Assembly (NCBI RefSeq): GCF_012927405.1
Contig: NZ_JABBGM010000003.1
Span: 408,666 to 472,665 of the forward strand
Reading direction: 5' to 3'
From: Novosphingobium olei
Lineage (GTDB): Bacteria > Pseudomonadota > Alphaproteobacteria > Sphingomonadales > Sphingomonadaceae
DNA length: 64,000 nt
Part shown: positions 56,164 through 64,000 of the stretch, piece after piece
Layout: every line of letters begins with the position of its first letter
Position numbering within the stretch: the stretch's first letter is position 1
Position numbers and translations under genes: made by a program
The notes under the pieces: model-generated
Databases searched by the model: none
The model's input: only the letters and a program-made list of their open reading frames with translations
Told to the model about the DNA's origin: nothing

Positions 56164-56355
56164 ATGCGTATCCGCGTCTCTGGGATCCTGAGCATCGGCT
56201 CGCGGGGGTTGATGCTGACCACCCCTGAAAATCAAATCTGGATCATAGAGACCGACGACTTGCGTGACGCATCCTCGGGACAGTCGGTGGTAGTCGAGGG
56301 CACTGTGGCGGGGCTCGACCGCCTGCGCGCCGATTGGATTGGGCCACAAAAGTGA
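56164..56355 (+). CDS. DUF5818-like small protein
   Basis: 63 residues: MRIRVSGILSIGSRGLMLTT, then TPENQIWIIETDD and a VVVEGTVAGLDRLRADWIG end. The pattern (gly-rich start, W-x-I-E middle, VEGxxxGxDRL end) fits DUF5818 proteins of sphingomonads. Function unknown. A GGTAAC stretch lies 7 bases upstream. Confidence 0.6.
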   Translation: MRIRVSGILSIGSRGLMLTTPENQIWIIETDDLRDASSGQSVVVEGTVAGLDRLRADWIGPQK

Positions 56356-57295
56356 CACGCTCTTGCGCCTCTTGTCAGTCGAGACAATGCTGCGCCCATT
56401 CACTCATGAGGCCCCGGCGCTTTCCAAGAAACTTCGTCCGCCGATAAGCAGCTTCGACTTTGTTTGACACGGTGTGCGCGAGAGCAGCCTCAGCGACTTC
56501 GCCCGGATATGACGCATTCTCGGCAGCCCAGTCACGAAACGCCGAGCAAAACCCGTGCACCGTGAAGTCCAGATCCATTTTCCTGAGGATCGCCAACAGG
56601 GTCATGTCGGACATTGGCTTCCGGGACTTCTGACCAGGAAATACAAGGTCGCAGGTTTCGACCTTGTAGCTTTTGACGCGCTTTAGGACGTCCAACGCCT
56701 CAGCTGAAAGCGGCACCTGATGCATAGCCCCCGCCTTCATGCGCTCTGCCGGGATCGACCAGAGCTTCTTGCTGAAATCGAATTCCGACCACTCGGCGCC
56801 CCTCACCTCACCCGAGCGGCATGCAGTCAGGATGAGAAACTCCAGAGCCAGCCTGCTTACGGTGCTGCGTCGCCTAAGCTTTGCAAGGAAGTTTGGCACT
56901 TCCGCATAAGGCATGGCTGCGAAATGCCGCCCCTTGCGGGGTTGCTTGGGTAACCCGCGCGACAAGGACCTCATGGGAGCTTCGGAAGACCGGTGCCCCT
57001 CGGCGTAAGCCCAGTCGAGGACGGCCCCGATCCGCTGGCGAACTCGCCTGGCTGTTTCGGGCTTGGAGAGCCAGATCTTGAGGAGCACGTCGCGAATAAG
57101 CGGACCATCGATGTCTGACACCGACAAGTTGCCAATGAGGGGGAAGGCATATGTTTCTAGGCTTTTGAGCCACTGGACCTGATGCTTTCCGTTCCTCCAC
57201 GTTGCCTTGTGTTCGTCAAACACGCACCGGGCGGCTTGAGTAGCCCCTAGATTTCTGGACGCCTTCGATCCTAATTTTGAGGACAGGAGGCGATG

Positions 57296-57565
57296 ATGGG
57301 GAAGCCCAATTTCAGTGATGAGTTCAAGCGTGATGCGGTGGCCCAGATCACCGAACGCGGATATCCTGTAGCCGAGGTCTCGCAGCGGCTCGGCGTCAGC
57401 CAGCACTCGCTGTATGCCTGGAAGCGTCAGCTTGCGAAGGTGGTGTCCGGCGAAGCCAGCAAGGATGCCGAGATCCGCCAGTTGAAGCGCGAGCTGGCCC
57501 GGGTGACCGAGGAGCGCGACATCCTAAAAAAAGCCACCGCGTATTTCGCCAGGGATGCAAAGTGA
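57296..57565 (+). CDS. IS3-family transposase OrfA
   Basis: 89 residues: an HTH (FSDEFKRDAVAQITERGYPV, VSQRLGVSQHSLYAWKRQL) followed by a leucine-zipper helix (EIRQLKRELARVTEERDILK). At its end lies an AAAAAAAG run (about 57527-57534), the normal -1 ribosomal slip site that fuses OrfA to OrfB. Confidence 0.93.
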   Translation: MGKPNFSDEFKRDAVAQITERGYPVAEVSQRLGVSQHSLYAWKRQLAKVVSGEASKDAEIRQLKRELARVTEERDILKKATAYFARDAK

Positions 57566-58437
57566 GATACGCGTTCATTGCCGAGCATCGTCACCAGTTC
57601 AGGGTTCGGGCGATGTGTCGGTGCCTGCGCATCCAGCCCAGTGGTTTCTATGCATGGCAGAAGAGCCCGCTGAGCCAGCGGGCTCGGGAAGATGCCCGGC
57701 AGACCGATCTGATCCGCAAAGCCTGGAACGACAGCGGCAAGGTCTATGGCTACCGCAAGCTGCACGATGACCTTCTGGATCACGGCGAGACCTGCTGCCC
57801 CAACCGCGTTGCGCGGTTGACCAGGCTCGCGGGTATCAGGGCCCAGGTTGGCTACAAGCGTCGGCCTGGCAGCTATGGCGGCAAACCTTCCCTGGCGGTC
57901 GACAACACTCTGGATCGCCAGTTCGATGTAGCGACGCCAGATCGGGCCTGGGTGACAGACATTACCTACATCCGCACCCTGGAAGGCTTTGCCTATCTGG
58001 CGGTCGTGATCGATCTCTACTCGCGCCGCGTGGTAGGCTGGTCGATGCAGAGCCGACAGACCACCGATGTCGTGCTGCAGGCGCTGCACATGGCGGTATG
58101 GCGGCGCAAGCCGAAGCAGCGGGTGTTGGTCCATTCGGACCAGGGCTCGCAGTTCACCAGCATGGACTGGGCTGCCTTCATCCGGGCTCACAATCTTGAA
58201 CACTCGATGAGCCGACGTGGTAACTGCCACGACAACGCTGTGGCCGAGAGCTTCTTCTCGTTGCTCAAGCGTGAGCGCATCCGCCGCCGCACCTACATAA
58301 CCCGCAAGGAAGCCCGGCAGGACGTGTTCGATTACGTCGAGATGTTCTACAACCCGGTGCGCAAGCAAGTCAGGAACGGGATGCTGTCGCCCGCCGAGTT
58401 CGAACGGCGGCAGATTTTGAAAGCGGAAGGCGTCTAG
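57562..58437 (+). CDS. IS3-family transposase OrfB (DDE)
   Basis: 291 residues. An HTH_21 region (RKAWNDSGKVYGYRKLHDDL) is followed by the DDE core: WVTDITYIRT (first Asp), VLVHSDQGSQFTS (second Asp), NCHDNAVAESFFSLLK (Glu). It is in the -1 frame relative to OrfA and overlaps it by 4 bases, as in productive IS3 elements. Confidence 0.94.
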   Translation: MRYAFIAEHRHQFRVRAMCRCLRIQPSGFYAWQKSPLSQRAREDARQTDLIRKAWNDSGKVYGYRKLHDDLLDHGETCCPNRVARLTRLAGIRAQVGYKRRPGSYGGKPSLAVDNTLDRQFDVATPDRAWVTDITYIRTLEGFAYLAVVIDLYSRRVVGWSMQSRQTTDVVLQALHMAVWRRKPKQRVLVHSDQGSQFTSMDWAAFIRAHNLEHSMSRRGNCHDNAVAESFFSLLKRERIRRRTYITRKEARQDVFDYVEMFYNPVRKQVRNGMLSPAEFERRQILKAEGV

Positions 58438-58742
58438 AAAACTAGGGGCTACTCAGCTGCTTCGAATGTCGGCACCTTCCGCTGTGCCTTTCTGCGCTCG
58501 ATGAGCGGATCCAGCCCTGCCTTTGCCTGCTTTCGCATTTCGCCGGCTGCATCGCGCGCTTGGCTCAGCGACATGAACTCCAGTGAGCCAAGGCCAATGT
58601 CCCGTCGCTTGCCCGCAACTTGGATTCGCAGGGTCCAGCTGCCCTTGCCCGGTCCACTGTAGTCAAGGATGAGCCCCCCGCCGTCAGAGTACCGACCCGG
58701 CTTCTGGAGACTTCGTATTTTGAGTGCAGTTAGATTTCCCAT

Positions 58743-59109
58743 AGCGTCCGCCTAAACAGAATCCCCACAGTCCTCCCCAAACTCTGCCCTGGATACATCT
58801 GAACAAACAGAGAACGCAGCAGACATCATGACGCGCGAAAACGCATGATTTCCGGGGGTTTTGGAGCTTAGCGGATGTTGACGGAAAGGGGGCTTGGCGG
58901 AGAGGGTGTCCGCCCTGAATCTGTCATATAGTATTGATATTGCTCTGATAAAATGTTTCAAAAGCGCAATGGACCCACACTCAGACCCACACATCTAGAT
59001 CGCTCAACATTGGTTTTGCGGACGAATTGAGCCGAAATCCATTTTATCATATGAAATATTATCATACCGAACGGTCTCCGCTAAATAGAAATGTCACTGT
59101 CGGGGACCC
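58743..59109. other. AT-richer gene-free stretch before the second IS3
   Basis: No supported gene. It has several AT-rich runs around 58920-58960 and 59035-59065, unlike the neighbouring DNA. It lies upstream of the split integrase, where an attachment site would be expected; I cannot see a tRNA. Confidence 0.5.
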
Positions 59110-59180
59110 AGGGTGACGTGACCCCCTGATTTCCCTCCAAGATTGATTAGAGTCCGGCCCTTGAGAGAAGGAACGGACAG

Positions 59181-59447
59181 ATGAAGCGACTACGATTTAC
59201 AGAAGAGCAGATTATCGGGGTTCTGCGTGAGGCAGAGGCAGGCGCGAAGACGGCTGACCTGGCCCGCAAGCATGGCGTGTCGGAAGCGACGCTATACAAC
59301 TGGAAGGCCAAGTATGGCGGCCTTGAGGTGTCGGAGGCGAAGCGGCTGCGGGCGCTCGAGGACGAGAACGGGCGGCTCAAGCGTCTGCTTGCCGACGCGA
59401 TGCTGGACAACGCGGGTCTGAAGGATCTGCTGGCAAAAAAATGGTAA
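59181..59447 (+). CDS. IS3-family (IS407-like) transposase OrfA
   Basis: 88 residues, [20 protein letters not shown], then an HTH ([20 protein letters not shown]) and a coiled region ([20 protein letters not shown]). It ends at an A7 run (59435-59441) followed by TGG TAA, a -1 slip site to OrfB. Confidence 0.93.
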   Translation: MKRLRFTEEQIIGVLREAEAGAKTADLARKHGVSEATLYNWKAKYGGLEVSEAKRLRALEDENGRLKRLLADAMLDNAGLKDLLAKKW

Positions 59448-60367
59448 CGCCTGCCGCCAAGCGGGAAGCGGTCGCGCATCTTCAGGCCCTGCTTGATGTC
59501 AGCGAGCGGCGGGCGTGCAGGGTCATCGATGCGGACCGGACAGTCATTCGCTACCAGTCGCGGCGCGATGATGGTGCTTTGCGCGAGAAGCTGCGGGAAC
59601 TGGCGCATCAACGCCGCCGGTTCGGGTATCGGCGGTTGCACATCCTGCTGCGGCGCGAGGGGCTGACGATCAACCGCAAGAAGACCCAGCGGCTGTACCG
59701 CGAGGAAGGCTTGACCGTGCGGCGACGCAAAGGGCGCAAACGCGCGGTTGGTGCACGGGTGCCAGCTCCCGTTTCGGCGCTACCCAACCAGCGCTGGAGC
59801 CTGGACTTCGTGCATGATCAGATGATCACCGGTCGCCGGTCCCGGGTGCTCAACGTCGTCGATGATGTGACGCGCGAGTGCCTGGCGGCGGTTCCCGACA
59901 CCTCGATCTCGGGCAAGCGGGTGGTGCGCGAACTGGCCGAGCTGATCGCGGTGCGGGGCAAGCCCGGTATGATCGTCAGCGACAACGGAACCGAGCTGAC
60001 CTCGAACGCGGTGCTCGAATGGTGCGGCGATGCCAAGGTCGAATGGCATTACACGACGCCGGGCAAGCCGACCCAGAACGCGTTCGTCGAGAGCTTTAAC
60101 GGGCGGATGCGCGACGAGCTGCTCAATGAGACACTGTTCACTTCGCTGGCCCATGCCCGCGAGAAGATCACTGCATGGGCCGACGATTACAACACCGACC
60201 GACCGCACTCCTCACTCGGATACGCCACCCCGGCGGCCTTCGCCGCCGACCTCAAAAAGCAAGGGGCTGCTGCGCTCCGCATAGCCGGAGGCTACGCTAC
60301 GCAGCCCCTTGCTTCACCCGCGCAACCGCGCAACAACGATGCCGAGGCTTTAATCGCAACTGGATGA
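59441..60367 (+). CDS. IS3-family (IS407-like) transposase OrfB (DDE)
   Basis: 308 residues. HTH_21 ([20 protein letters not shown]), then the DDE motifs [21 protein letters not shown] and [16 protein letters not shown]. It starts at the ATG in the A7 slip run, -1 to OrfA. The C-terminal 40 residues are encoded across an inverted repeat. Confidence 0.94.
   Translation: MVTPAAKREAVAHLQALLDVSERRACRVIDADRTVIRYQSRRDDGALREKLRELAHQRRRFGYRRLHILLRREGLTINRKKTQRLYREEGLTVRRRKGRKRAVGARVPAPVSALPNQRWSLDFVHDQMITGRRSRVLNVVDDVTRECLAAVPDTSISGKRVVRELAELIAVRGKPGMIVSDNGTELTSNAVLEWCGDAKVEWHYTTPGKPTQNAFVESFNGRMRDELLNETLFTSLAHAREKITAWADDYNTDRPHSSLGYATPAAFAADLKKQGAAALRIAGGYATQPLASPAQPRNNDAEALIATG
60257..60314. repeat. 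Large inverted repeat at the end of OrfB
   Basis: AAGCAAGGGGCTGC (60257-60270) is matched by GCAGCCCCTTGCTT (60301-60314), a 14-bp perfect stem with a 30-base loop that includes a smaller CTCCGCATAGCCGGAG hairpin. Preceded by A-rich and followed by a weak T tract. It may stop transcription in or out of the element while still being translated. Confidence 0.65.
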
Positions 60368-60387
60368 AAGTTGGGGGTCACGTCACA

Positions 60388-60585
60388 GGTGTAATACAAG
60401 CTCTGCGCGATGCCTTCCTTGCGGCACAGCTCAGCAATGCTGTCCTCGCCGCGCAGCCCATCGAGCACGATGCGGATCTTGTCTTCGGCCGAGAAATGGC
60501 GACGGGTCTGCCGCCGAATGTCCTTCACGACCCGCTCAGCAGGAGCCTTTACCGGCGATTTTTTCAAGGAGTGTTGGGACTTCAT
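60388..60585 (-). pseudogene. Older IS3-family orfA fragment cut by the nested IS
   Basis: Minus-strand start at 60585 gives MKSQHSLKKSPVKAPAERVV, then RHFSAEDKIRIVLDGLRGED and IAELCRKEGIAQSLYYT. This is the N-terminal HTH part of a different IS3 orfA. It stops where the IS407-like element begins. The other side of the insertion (59112 leftwards) shows only a few fitting residues. Confidence 0.75.
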
Positions 60586-60657
60586 CTTATGGGATGGACG
60601 CCTCCCGCATTCGAGCCAAAAAGATTGCAGCAAGAATGGAGCAGAGGAGTTCATCAC

Positions 60658-61655
60658 ATGCACATGCTGGCGATCGATTTGGGTAAGCAGTCCTTCCACA
60701 TTTATGGGATAAGCGATGATGGAGAAGTGGTTTCGCGCAAGGTTGGACGGGCCAAGCTCGTCGACGCGGTGAGCAGATTACGTCCACAACTGGTCGCGAT
60801 GGAAGCTTGCGCCAGCTCGCACCACTGGGGGCGCACCTTCGAGGCGCTGGGGCACGACGTGCGGCTCATCCATCCGCGGTTTGTGAAGCCGTTCGTGAAG
60901 GGATCGAAGAACGACGCAGTTGATGCGGAAGCCATTTTCGAAGCGGCAACCAGACCAACTATGCGGTTCGTGCCGCTGAAGAGCGTCGAGCAGCAGGATC
61001 TTCAAGCCCTGCATCGAACACGCGACAGGCTGGTCGTCCAGCGGACCGCTTTGATCAACCATACGCGCGGGCTTTTGGCCGAGTATGGCATCGTCATGCC
61101 CGCTGGAGCGTCCCGTTCCGCTTGCAGATCGACAGGATGATTGAGACCGCCGAACTCTCGGACTTGGCCAAGCTCCTGTTTCGGCAACTCGTCGAAGAGT
61201 ATCGCGACCTTGATGCCAGAGTGTCGGCTCTCGATGACATGCTGGTCAAGATCTGCCGCACTGACGAGCGTTGCAAGCGCCTGACAACGCTGCCTGGCGT
61301 TGGACCGATCGTCGCGACCTCCTTGGTGGCCGCGATCGACGATGGCCGACACTTCAAATCGGGCAGAGCCCTCTCTGCCTGGATCGGTCTGGTTCCGCGA
61401 CAATACACGACGGGCGGCAAGCCAAGGCTTGGCGGCATCGGCAGCAGAGCCAACCACTACCTTCGGCGGCAACTCATACACGGGGCTCGATCGGCATTGC
61501 TGAGGATCAGCAAGCACGAGGACCGGCGATCAAACTGGGCGCAGGATCTGCTATCCCGAGCTGGGCACAACAAAACGCTCGTCGCCATGGCGAACAAGAC
61601 GGCTCGCATGGCATGGGCAATATTGCGCAGCGGAGAGAGCTACAAGATCGCGTGA
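60658..61655 (+). pseudogene. IS110-family transposase, one-base frameshift
   Basis: The first frame (60658-61139) has the RuvC-like DEDD domain start MLAIDLGKQSFHIYG, AMEACASSHHWGR and SKNDAVDAEAI. The second frame (about 61110-61655) has the C-terminal Tnp20 domain RLTTLPGVGPIVATSLVAAI, SAWIGLVPRQYTTGGKPRLG (with a catalytic-type Ser/Thr-rich turn) and MANKTARMAWAILRSG. A single-base loss or gain near 61100 separates them. IS110 normally has one uninterrupted frame, so this is broken. Confidence 0.85.
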
Positions 61656-61682
61656 TCCTGCTCAGCGCTGAGCAGGATCACG
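61651..61682. repeat. Perfect 32-bp palindrome after the IS110 gene
   Basis: The 16-base arm CGTGATCCTGCTCAGC is followed at once by its exact reverse complement, overlapping the transposase stop codon. It has no spacer and no T-run, so it is not an ordinary terminator. Extended in RNA it makes a long hairpin; in DNA it may mark an element end or a protein-binding site. Confidence 0.85.
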
Positions 61683-61951
61683 AATGTCTTCAAATGCGAG
61701 GTGAAGACTTGATGGTGTAACGGCACGGACCGCCGCTTCACAGCCTGTAAGGAACGATGGCCTTCGAGGCCGCTCATCTTAGAAGGCACTGAACCGCGCG
61801 GATTCCCATCATGGCCAGGAGCAAACCCGCTTCAATCGATAGGCCGGATAGATTCACGCATCCAATGCCGCAGCAACATCAAAAATCCACCTTGCGCGGG
61901 AGGCGTCCATAGATTCGTTCCTTCGTCACTACGACGAAGCCCCAACACTCC

Positions 61952-62161
61952 TTAAATCACAACGTCAAATCTGTGCCATTGGTGCTGATGGGGGACACTG
62001 GCCACGTCTGCAACTGGCTCGGGGGGAAGCTCTAAGGGGCTTGGATCAGCTGCATTGCCGTCTTTCAGCCTAAGCTGGGAGAAGTCCTCGACGGCCACTT
62101 CACGTGCATGGGACTGAAGCCCGAGCACAGCGGTGGCTGCAAAAATTATGAAACGCTTCAC
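61952..62161 (-). CDS. Possible small secreted protein
   Basis: 69 residues from a GTG start at 62161 with an AAAGG ribosome site. An N-terminal signal-like stretch (MKRFIIFAATAVLGLQSHA) precedes a short polar, proline-rich tail ending HRFDVVI. No family recognised. Confidence 0.4.
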   Translation of the reverse strand: MKRFIIFAATAVLGLQSHAREVAVEDFSQLRLKDGNAADPSPLELPPEPVADVASVPHQHQWHRFDVVI

Positions 62162-62545
62162 GTCACGCCTTTCGATGGCGTGCTGTGCAGATGGGGTTGC
62201 GCGAAACCCAATTTAGGCGCGCCCCTTTACTACTGTCAATCCAGCCGACAAGCCGACGACTAACTACGCAATGGAAATCTACGACTACGGCCCATCAGTA
62301 ACCGGTTGGGTGTGCGAACTGCAATCAGAAGCCGCATAATGGCCAAGCATGCAGACTCTCTACGTTAGCAGGACAGGGTCGCGAAAGTCTCCAAATTGAC
62401 GGTTGCTTGCCTTGATACAATCGACATCGCGCTCTTGCACGATTGGCGTAGTTGGAACGCAGCGCTTTCGGCTCTGCCAAGGGGGAGTCTTCTGTCGGCT
62501 CTGGTGACGACCCTGGAACGGAAGACATTGCAGCCGCGCACTGGA
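62162..62545. other. Gene-free stretch
   Basis: No supported coding frame or IS end seen here. The stretch lies between a small secreted-protein candidate and the stop of the efflux gene. Confidence 0.5.
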
Positions 62546-63877
62546 TCAGTGCCCCAGCGGCATCCCGCCCGATCTAGTCGGGCGTGGAGCGAGCCAGATG
62601 AGAGCGGCGGCGAAGAGCAGGATGGCGCTGGTGGCCCAGAAGGTATGGATGAGCGCCAGGGTTGTCGCTTCGAGATCGACCATGTTGCTGAGAATCTGCC
62701 GCACCTGATCGGGCGGAAACCCGAGTCCGGTCAAGCTATCCTGCACGGCTTCCGGTTGCATCGCTCCGACGGCATCGCTCCGCGCCAGGCGCTGCGTGTC
62801 GGCCCAGTAGGAGAGCGTTATCGAGGTCGCTACCGCCGTTGCGATGGTCCGCATAAAGCTCTGAAGGCCGGCAGCCGACGCCACTTCATTGTCATCGACG
62901 GTGTTGAGGGTGAGCGACATGAGCGGAAGCATCATGAAGGTCACCCCCAAGCCCTGAACCAACTGCAGAATGCTGAGAGTCCAGAAATCGGCGTCCGTCG
63001 TCCAGGTCGTTCGGACGAGCGTCGTCGCCGCAATCCAGGCGATACCGCCCGAGACCAACAGGCGGGGGTCGAGGCGACTCATCAAGAAGGCCGCCAGTGG
63101 CGCTGTAAACAGTGCGCCGGTGGCGGAGAAAGATGACGACAATCCCGCTGAAGTCGCCGGGAATCCGAGCCAGGCCTGTTGCCACTGGGGGACAATGACA
63201 AAACCCGCGAAATAGCCAGCAAATGCGAGCGACAGCACTGTCAGGCTGACGCTGAACCCCCGGTGTCTGAACACCCGCAAATCGACAATCGGGTGATCTT
63301 CGCCTAGCTCCCAGATAACGAAGAGCAGAAGACAGACAAAGGAGGTGATCGATAGCGCGACGATCATCGGATCGGCGAACCAGTCATGGTTGCGGCCAAG
63401 GTCCAGCACGAGTTGCAGGCAACCCACCCAAAGGACCAGCAGGGCGAGTCCGATGAAATCGATGGGCTGGGTCTGCCGATCGGTTTCGACGGGCTTCAGC
63501 AACACGATACCCACGCCAATACAAAGGATCGCAACGGGCACGTTGATCAGGAATATCCAATGCCAGCTGTAGTTCTCGGTAAGGTAGCCTCCGATCATCG
63601 GGCCAAGAGCTGGCCCCATCAACAGTGTGACAGCCCACATGCCCAAAGCCATGTTGCGCTTTTCCGGCGGAAAGACCTTCAGGAGCAGCGTCTGCGACAA
63701 GGGCATCAGGAACGCGCCGAAGATCCCCTGGCCGATCCGGCATGCAACCAGCATCCCCATTGTGATTGAAATACCGCACAAGAAGGAAAGAATGCCGAAG
63801 CCGACCATGCTGACGACGAAGGTGCGCACCGAACCGAAGCGTCCCGCGATCCACCCGGTCAAGGGAACGCAGATCGC
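62546..63877 (-). pseudogene. DHA2-family drug-efflux MFS (EmrB/QacA type), N-terminus cut off
   Basis: About 443 residues of a 14-helix efflux pump: motif A is VPLTGWIAGRFGSVRTF, motif C is MGPALGPMIGGYLTE, and the later helices run to the C-terminal RPTRSGGMPLGH. The first one to two helices of the family (about 50 residues before CVPLTGW) are missing. The frame continues past 63877 only as about ten residues encoded by IS-end repeats (MAGGIISESA). It has lost its own start and promoter and is probably inactive. EmrB-type proteins pump hydrophobic drugs with EmrA and TolC; no emrA is visible. Confidence 0.75.
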
Positions 63878-63882
63878 TGCGG

Positions 63883-63972
63883 ATTCCGAAATGATACCGC
63901 CCGCCATTCCGAGGAATTCCCGCCCGGGATTCCGACCTGATCCCGCCCCCCCATTCCGATTAATTCCCGCCC
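63883..63972 (-). repeat. Four tandem 23-bp repeats, likely an IS21-type terminus
   Basis: ATTCCG recurs at 63883, 63906, 63929 and 63953 (spacing 23, 23 and 24), each followed by a variable 5-6 bases and ATnCCCGCCC. Several IS21 elements carry such serial repeats at their ends as transposase sites. Here they abut the truncated efflux gene; a candidate tip is the TGCGGATTCC starting at 63878. The element runs off the window. Confidence 0.7.
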
Positions 63973-64000
63973 ACCTTCCCGGTGGTGTCGAGGCTGATCG
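63960..64000 (-). other. Possible C-terminal end of a transposition gene
   Basis: On the minus strand the window's last 41 bases read ISLDTTGKVGGN then TAA at 63960. It would be the final residues of a gene lying outside the window within the IS whose repeats follow. It is too short to identify. Confidence 0.3.

Larger units (their letters stand above)
57237..58455 (+). mobile_element. Complete IS3-family element inserted in the integrase
   Basis: 1219 bp. Terminal inverted repeats begin TGAGTAGCCCCTAG on the left and, reverse-complemented, the same on the right, about 30 bp long with a few mismatches. They are bounded by TG...CA as usual for IS3. Target duplication is GCT (57234-57236 and 58456-58458). 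It contains orfA and orfB in overlapping frames and appears intact. Confidence 0.92.
56375..58742 (-). pseudogene. P4-type integrase split by an IS3 element and lacking a catalytic Arg
   Basis: The N-terminal DUF4102 part (58742-58456: MGNLTALKIRSLQKPGRYSD, GGGLILDYSGPG) and the rest (57236-56375) join in frame once the IS and one 3-bp duplicate are removed (VPTFEAAARCVFDEHKATWR). Catalytic residues: Arg I in LTACRSGEVRGAEW is intact and the Tyr in AAYRRTKFLG is intact. The second Arg of HxxR is Cys in HGFCSAFRDW, where the family has HGFRS, a CGC-to-TGC type change. It was about 395 residues before insertion. Confidence 0.85.
59113..60386 (+). mobile_element. Complete IS3-family (IS407-like) element nested in an older IS
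   Basis: 1274 bp with inverted repeat ends GTGACGTGACCCCC on both sides and a 3-bp AGG target duplication (59110-59112, 60387-60389). It carries orfA and orfB. It interrupts a minus-strand IS3 orfA remnant (60388-60585) right after LYYT. Confidence 0.9.

Overview
The window looks like an alphaproteobacterial chromosome, most likely a sphingomonad (Novosphingobium/Sphingobium type). This rests on GC-rich codon use, several TonB-dependent receptors, a DUF6607 protein, an HWE-type sensor kinase, RegB/RegA next to a bo3-type quinol oxidase operon, and sphingomonad-like insertion sequences. The assignment is by eye; no database was searched.

Layout. 1-2.9 kb: the end of an exported DUF6607 protein and an exported tannase-like esterase. 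3.1-5.6 kb: two tandem tyrosine integrases, both killed by point lesions. 5.6-17.0 kb: a minus-strand run of nine genes: M3 oligopeptidase, FecI-like sigma factor, very short FecR-like protein, TonB siderophore-type receptor, YddA/SbmA-like ABC transporter, thioredoxin, unknown protein, S9 peptidase and Cds1-like cysteine desulfhydrase. I read it as a possible system for importing and dismantling a (cysteine-containing?) peptide. 18-34 kb: a patchy island bounded by two copies (about 98% identical by eye) of a TonB-receptor 3' end. It carries an AlpA-like remnant, an HWE kinase, small phage/plasmid-type proteins, a frameshifted SRAP gene, a tRNA-Pro fragment abutting an ISL3 remnant, YihY/BrkB, a frameshifted phospholipase D, and a sensory group: a photoactive-yellow-protein homologue behind a hybrid kinase, a PAS-HTH regulator and an MHYT-PAS-GGDEF-EAL protein.

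34-47 kb: a minus-strand metal locus with three TonB receptors, a PepSY membrane protein, an exported isonitrile-hydratase-like DJ-1 protein, an exported esterase, Sco1, PCu(A)C, DUF2244, DUF2946 and an MFS transporter. 47.3-54.1 kb: cyoABCD-SURF1-regB-regA, tightly overlapping, behind a perfect FNR-type box. The grouping suggests copper acquisition, copper delivery, a copper-containing oxidase and redox control encoded side by side.

54.2-64 kb: an insertion-sequence graveyard. It has a TonB-receptor fragment, a broken IS21 istA, a lytic transglycosylase fragment, a P4-type integrase split by an intact IS3 element (3-bp target duplication), a second intact IS3 element nested in an older IS3 orfA, a frameshifted IS110 transposase, and a drug-efflux MFS gene truncated by a repeat-rich IS end that runs off the window. 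The many single-base lesions are confined to mobile or accessory genes, while the operons appear intact.
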